From: Propionibacteriaceae bacterium
GTDB taxonomy: Bacteria > Actinomycetota > Actinomycetes > Propionibacteriales > Propionibacteriaceae
Assembly (NCBI GenBank): GCA_031262845.1
Contig: JAISGZ010000193.1
Coordinates: 1 to 8,375, forward strand
Direction: 5' to 3'
Length of the DNA: 8,375 bases
Shown: positions 7,142 through 8,375 of the stretch, piece by piece
Position numbering within the stretch: the first letter of the stretch is position 1
How the letters are laid out: every line of letters begins with the position of its first letter
Position numbers and translations under genes: made by a program
Notes under the pieces: model-generated
Database searches by the model: none
Seen by the model: only the letters and a program-made list of their open reading frames with translations
Told to the model about the DNA's origin: nothing

Positions 7142-7181
7142 AGGTTGTCGGTGCTACAACTGAGCCGACTGGTGACAACCT
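7142..7181. repeat. Inverted repeat after peptide gene 1
   Basis: AGGTTGTC (7142-7149) and GACAACCT (7174-7181) are perfect 8-bp arms around 24 bases. An alternative inner pairing is GTCGG (7147-7151) with CCGAC (7165-7169). It begins 6 bases after the peptide 1 stop. There is no T-run after it, so it is not a standard terminator; it may be an RNA-stabilising or processing hairpin. Confidence 0.5.
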
Positions 7182-7197
7182 CTCTAGTCAGCGCCCC

Positions 7198-7296
7198 ATG
7201 GTGGGCTTGAACCGCCCATCTATATTTGTTGTAGTCCAGACAACTGTCACCGCAGTGACCGCCTGGCTTGCGATCGGCAACTCCTCTACCGAATAA
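7198..7296 (+). CDS. Doubtful 32-aa hydrophobic ORF
   Basis: ATG at 7198 opens 32 codons whose middle is hydrophobic (IFVVVQTTVTAVTAWLAIG). It lies in the same direction between peptide genes 1 and 2 and is about the right size for a small membrane peptide. It lacks the hinge-Gly to Trp spacing shared by the other four and has no ribosome binding site. Its 3' end overlaps the promoter candidate of peptide 2. I keep it only as a possibility. Confidence 0.15.
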   Translation: MVGLNRPSIFVVVQTTVTAVTAWLAIGNSSTE

Positions 7297-7297
7297 T
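7268..7297 (+). promoter_or_regulatory. Promoter candidate for peptide genes 2 and 3
   Basis: TTGCGA (7268-7273) and AATAAT (7292-7297) are separated by 18 bases. The -10 matches TATAAT at five of six positions. RNA would start near 7304, about 20 bases before the peptide 2 ATG at 7324, leaving room for the GAAAG ribosome site at 7307-7311. This is the best promoter-like sequence in the island. Confidence 0.55.
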
Positions 7298-7323
7298 TTC
7301 ATACGTGAAAGAACGAATTCATC

Positions 7324-7452
7324 ATGGCATTAATTAATGGGTTGATCGAGTCCTTCTACTCGTTCTTCAATACAATTGTTAACTGGTTCTTGTCACCAGG
7401 TAACATCATCTTCGGCAATATTGCTGATATCATTAACGGTTGGTTCCAGTAA
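7324..7452 (+). CDS. Leaderless Trp-rich small peptide 2 (42 aa)
   Basis: An unnamed 42-residue peptide without a leader. Helix 1 (about residues 2-23) is rich in Ile, Phe and Leu (INGLIESFYSFFNTIVNWFL from residue 4). A SPGN hinge (24-27) follows, then a second helix with ADIINGWF at 34-41. There are no Lys or Arg; E9 and D35 give a net charge of about -2, unlike typical cationic bacteriocins. L23, P25, G26, N27, G31, D35, I37 and W40 align with peptide 1. The coding sequence is about 38% G+C by hand count, far below the flanking genes. A GAAAG ribosome site lies 12 bases before the ATG. Peptide 3 starts 18 bases after its stop, so they probably share an mRNA. Mini-porin, leaderless bacteriocin and modulin-like toxin are all possible. 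Confidence 0.75.
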   Translation: MALINGLIESFYSFFNTIVNWFLSPGNIIFGNIADIINGWFQ

Positions 7453-7470
7453 TCCAGGAAGGTACGCGAC

Positions 7471-7599
7471 ATGATTGCCGGCGTTGTCCAAATTTTTTAT
7501 AACATCATTGCTACTATGACCAGCTGGTGGACCAATATTGGAGATGCCCTCTTCCTCGGTCTCGGGAAGAAACTCCAAGAATGGGTCGGCCCCTACTGA
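7471..7599 (+). CDS. Leaderless Trp-rich small peptide 3 (42 aa), divergent member
   Basis: An unnamed 42-residue peptide. It has the strongest ribosome site of the four, AGGAAGG at 7456-7462, eight bases before the ATG. The N-terminal half is hydrophobic (IAGVVQIFYNIIATMTSWW from residue 2). The hinge is IGD (23-25) in place of PGN, followed by a helix containing KK (33-34) and EW at 37-38. W19 lies 5 residues before hinge G24, as in peptides 2 and 4, and W38 lies 14 residues after it, as in all four. Net charge is about zero, and the lysines make the second helix more basic than in its neighbours, so it may be a partner subunit rather than a redundant copy. No homologue is recognised by eye. 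Confidence 0.72.
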   Translation: MIAGVVQIFYNIIATMTSWWTNIGDALFLGLGKKLQEWVGPY

Positions 7600-7605
7600 C
7601 AGGCT

Positions 7606-7619
7606 CGTGATCGATCACG
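7606..7619. promoter_or_regulatory. Perfect 14-bp palindrome between peptide genes 3 and 4
   Basis: CGTGATCGATCACG is a perfect palindrome starting 6 bases after the peptide 3 stop. It has no loop, so it reads better as a dimeric protein site than as a terminator, and no T-run follows. Confidence 0.45.
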
Positions 7620-7689
7620 CCACGTGGGTTGGAGTAACAATCTCGATCGACTGGCGATGATGGGTGATACCTGACCTCTCATTTTCCCC

Positions 7690-7699
7690 ATTGATCAAT
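7690..7699. promoter_or_regulatory. 10-bp palindrome before peptide gene 4
   Basis: ATTGATCAAT is a perfect palindrome ending 23 bases before the peptide 4 ATG and 9 bases before its AGAAAG ribosome site (7709-7714). It may be an operator; a 10-bp palindrome can also occur by chance. No convincing promoter was found in 7600-7722. Confidence 0.25.
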
Positions 7700-7722
7700 C
7701 TCGGCTGTAGAAAGTTTTTATC

Positions 7723-7857
7723 ATGGAACAATTGATTATTAACGCGTTAACCCTCTTCGTCGACACCTGTGTCAAATTGATGGAGTGGTTCCTCGCTCCG
7801 GGCGCTGGTGTGGCCAAAGGCATCGGCGATTGGATTAACCTCTGGCTCGGCTTCTAG
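7723..7857 (+). CDS. Leaderless Trp-rich small peptide 4 (44 aa)
   Basis: An unnamed 44-residue peptide without a leader. Helix 1 (about 2-24) contains the only Cys of the set (C16) and ends MEWFL. An APGA hinge (25-28) follows, then a second helix with GDWINLWLGF at the C-terminus (35-44). W22 is 5 residues before, and W41 14 residues after, hinge G27. L24, P26, D36, I38 and W41 match peptides 1 and 2. Charges are four acidic and two Lys, net about -2. The length of 44, the ME start and the LGF end superficially recall beta-class phenol-soluble modulins; the tail also recalls corynebacterial PorA. Neither is strong enough for an assignment. AGAAAG lies 8 bases before the ATG. A Rho-independent terminator follows about 65 bases after the stop, so this is the last gene of the island. 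Confidence 0.75.
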   Translation: MEQLIINALTLFVDTCVKLMEWFLAPGAGVAKGIGDWINLWLGF

Positions 7858-7891
7858 TCGAGTTTTTCACCTCCACACATACCTGATCTTT

Positions 7892-7929
7892 GGTGGGTCA
7901 CGGCCCGCCACAGACAACTGTTGACTGTG
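7892..7929 (+). promoter_or_regulatory. Two hairpins abutting the terminator
   Basis: GGTGGG (7892-7897) can pair with CCCGCC (7904-7909), with one G-U. Next, the 21-base inverted repeat 7909-7929 has arms CACAG-A-CAAC and GTTG-A-CTGTG around a central T, with a single A-A mismatch. Its right arm (7925-7929) is also the left arm of the terminator stem, so the two structures exclude each other, as in an attenuator. Confidence 0.4.
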
Positions 7930-7964
7930 TCGGCTGCTTGATGAGCGGTCGACACAGTTTTTTT
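7924..7964 (+). terminator. Rho-independent terminator after peptide gene 4
   Basis: ACTGTGTCG (7924-7932) pairs perfectly with CGACACAGT (7950-7958) around a 17-base loop that can add a short inner GCT/AGC stem. Seven T residues (7958-7964) follow. It is a standard intrinsic terminator and marks the end of the small-peptide transcript. Confidence 0.85.
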
Positions 7965-8177
7965 GTCCCGGTTTTTGTCTCTGTTTCGTTGTTTTGCCCC
8001 GGTTTTACTAGCTCTTTTCACATTCGTCCCGCTATGTGGTCATGAGACTTGCATCTCACATAATGGATCAAGCACTCTTATCCCCAACACCATTGGCTGA
8101 CTCGCAAGGTCGCATGATCGCCCCTGGGACTGTCTCTGGCTCGCGAGCACTCAGCGCAAGATCAGAAAGGAGACTTG
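7965..8177 (+). promoter_or_regulatory. Leader region of the CbiX-like gene
   Basis: No gene is seen here; with the terminator region, 7858-8177 is gene-free. An inverted repeat TGAGA (8043-8047)/TCTCA (8054-8058) directly precedes CATAAT (8059-8064), a possible -10 whose -35 is poor. RNA starting near 8071 would have a leader of about 107 bases. GCTCGCGAGC (8139-8148) is a perfect 10-bp palindrome. AGAAAGGAGA (8164-8173) is an excellent ribosome binding site. I see no cobalamin riboswitch core. Confidence 0.4.
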
Positions 8178-8375
8178 ATGGCCGCCCCCGCTCTCGTGCT
8201 CCTGTCCCGAGGTAGCACTGACCATCGCGTTTCCGAAGTCATTCACCAACTCAAAGCCGGGCTCCAAAAGCTACGCCCAGATCTCGTCATCTGCGCCGCC
8301 TTTCTCAACCAAGGTCCCTCGACCGCGTCCGAAGTGATGATGGATTTGGTCGGTCGCGGTGTCAACGAAGTGGTG
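8178..8375 (+). CDS. CbiX/SirB-family sirohydrochlorin chelatase-like protein, 3' end beyond window
   Basis: Sixty-six codons from the ATG to the window edge. Family members are cytoplasmic type II chelatases that insert Fe2+ or Co2+ into sirohydrochlorin for siroheme or cobalamin. The N-terminus has the family layout: a short beta strand (PALVLLSRGSTD, residues 4-15), a helix (about 18-32), RPDLVICAAFLNQ (33-45) and a second helix ending GRGVNEVV, where the next strand should begin. Many family members have HGS with a catalytic His at the position of the R in SRGSTD. Arg is the form I recall from the second half of duplicated CbiX proteins, so this protein may depend on a later His, bind a different substrate or have lost chelation. 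The ATG lies just after a near-perfect AGAAAGGAG site. Its upstream neighbours give no pathway clue. Confidence 0.78.
   Translation, partial: MAAPALVLLSRGSTDHRVSEVIHQLKAGLQKLRPDLVICAAFLNQGPSTASEVMMDLVGRGVNEVV

Noticed and set aside
6922..7302. Minus-strand ORF of 126 codons antisense to peptide 1
   Set aside because: No ribosome site, no recognisable motif, and it runs through inverted repeats and the peptide 2 promoter candidate.
7393..7578. Minus-strand ORF of 61 codons antisense to peptides 2 and 3
   Set aside because: It covers two better supported ORFs and has no family resemblance.
6840..7965. Insertion sequence or integrated element carrying the peptide cassette
   Set aside because: No transposase, integrase, terminal inverted repeats or flanking target duplication could be seen; only the base composition hints at transfer.
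7965..8177. Cobalamin riboswitch before the CbiX-like gene
   Set aside because: No B12-box-like core sequence is visible and the leader is too short for the usual aptamer.

Overview
The window looks like a chromosomal segment of a high-G+C actinobacterium. The HisI and Lgt sequences are of actinobacterial type, GTG and TTG starts are common, and several ribosome binding sites match AGAAAGGAG. A large BcrA/BadF-type CoA activase points to an anaerobic or facultative, possibly propionibacterial, lifestyle. That placement is inference.

Layout. Positions 1-1178 (minus strand): hisI (histidine biosynthesis, with an unusual low-complexity acidic/His tail) overlaps the start of lgt (lipoprotein maturation) by four bases; lgt runs off the left edge. 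Positions 1281-1322 are a tight divergent spacer with a 7-bp inverted repeat. Positions 1323-5657 (plus) encode a 1444-residue CoA-activase-like protein with two complete ATPase/[4Fe-4S] activator modules fused to a DUF2229/2-hydroxyacyl-CoA dehydratase-like half. A short single-pass membrane protein of unknown function (5665-6348) follows and converges on crcB/fluC (6713-6345, minus), overlapping it by four bases.

The notable part is 6840-7965, an AT-richer island. It holds four consecutive plus-strand genes for leaderless peptides of 46, 42, 42 and 44 residues. They are Trp-rich and neutral to acidic. They share an ungapped C-terminal block: a Pro-Gly (or Ile-Gly) hinge, then a Trp exactly 14 residues after the hinge Gly in all four. 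The peptides look like paralogous membrane-active amphipathic peptides. Candidate analogies are corynebacterial PorA/PorH-type mini-porins, multi-peptide leaderless bacteriocins, or beta-class phenol-soluble modulins; none can be proven from sequence alone. The island carries a good promoter candidate before peptide 2, an inverted repeat plus a perfect 10-bp tandem repeat before peptide 1, palindromes before peptide 4, and a strong Rho-independent terminator after it. No transporter, immunity protein or regulator gene is visible beside the peptides.

After the terminator, a leader of about 210 bases precedes the start of a CbiX/SirB-family sirohydrochlorin chelatase-like gene (8178 onward), cut by the window edge. 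Apart from the hisI-lgt pair and the activase-membrane protein pair, the genes appear functionally independent.
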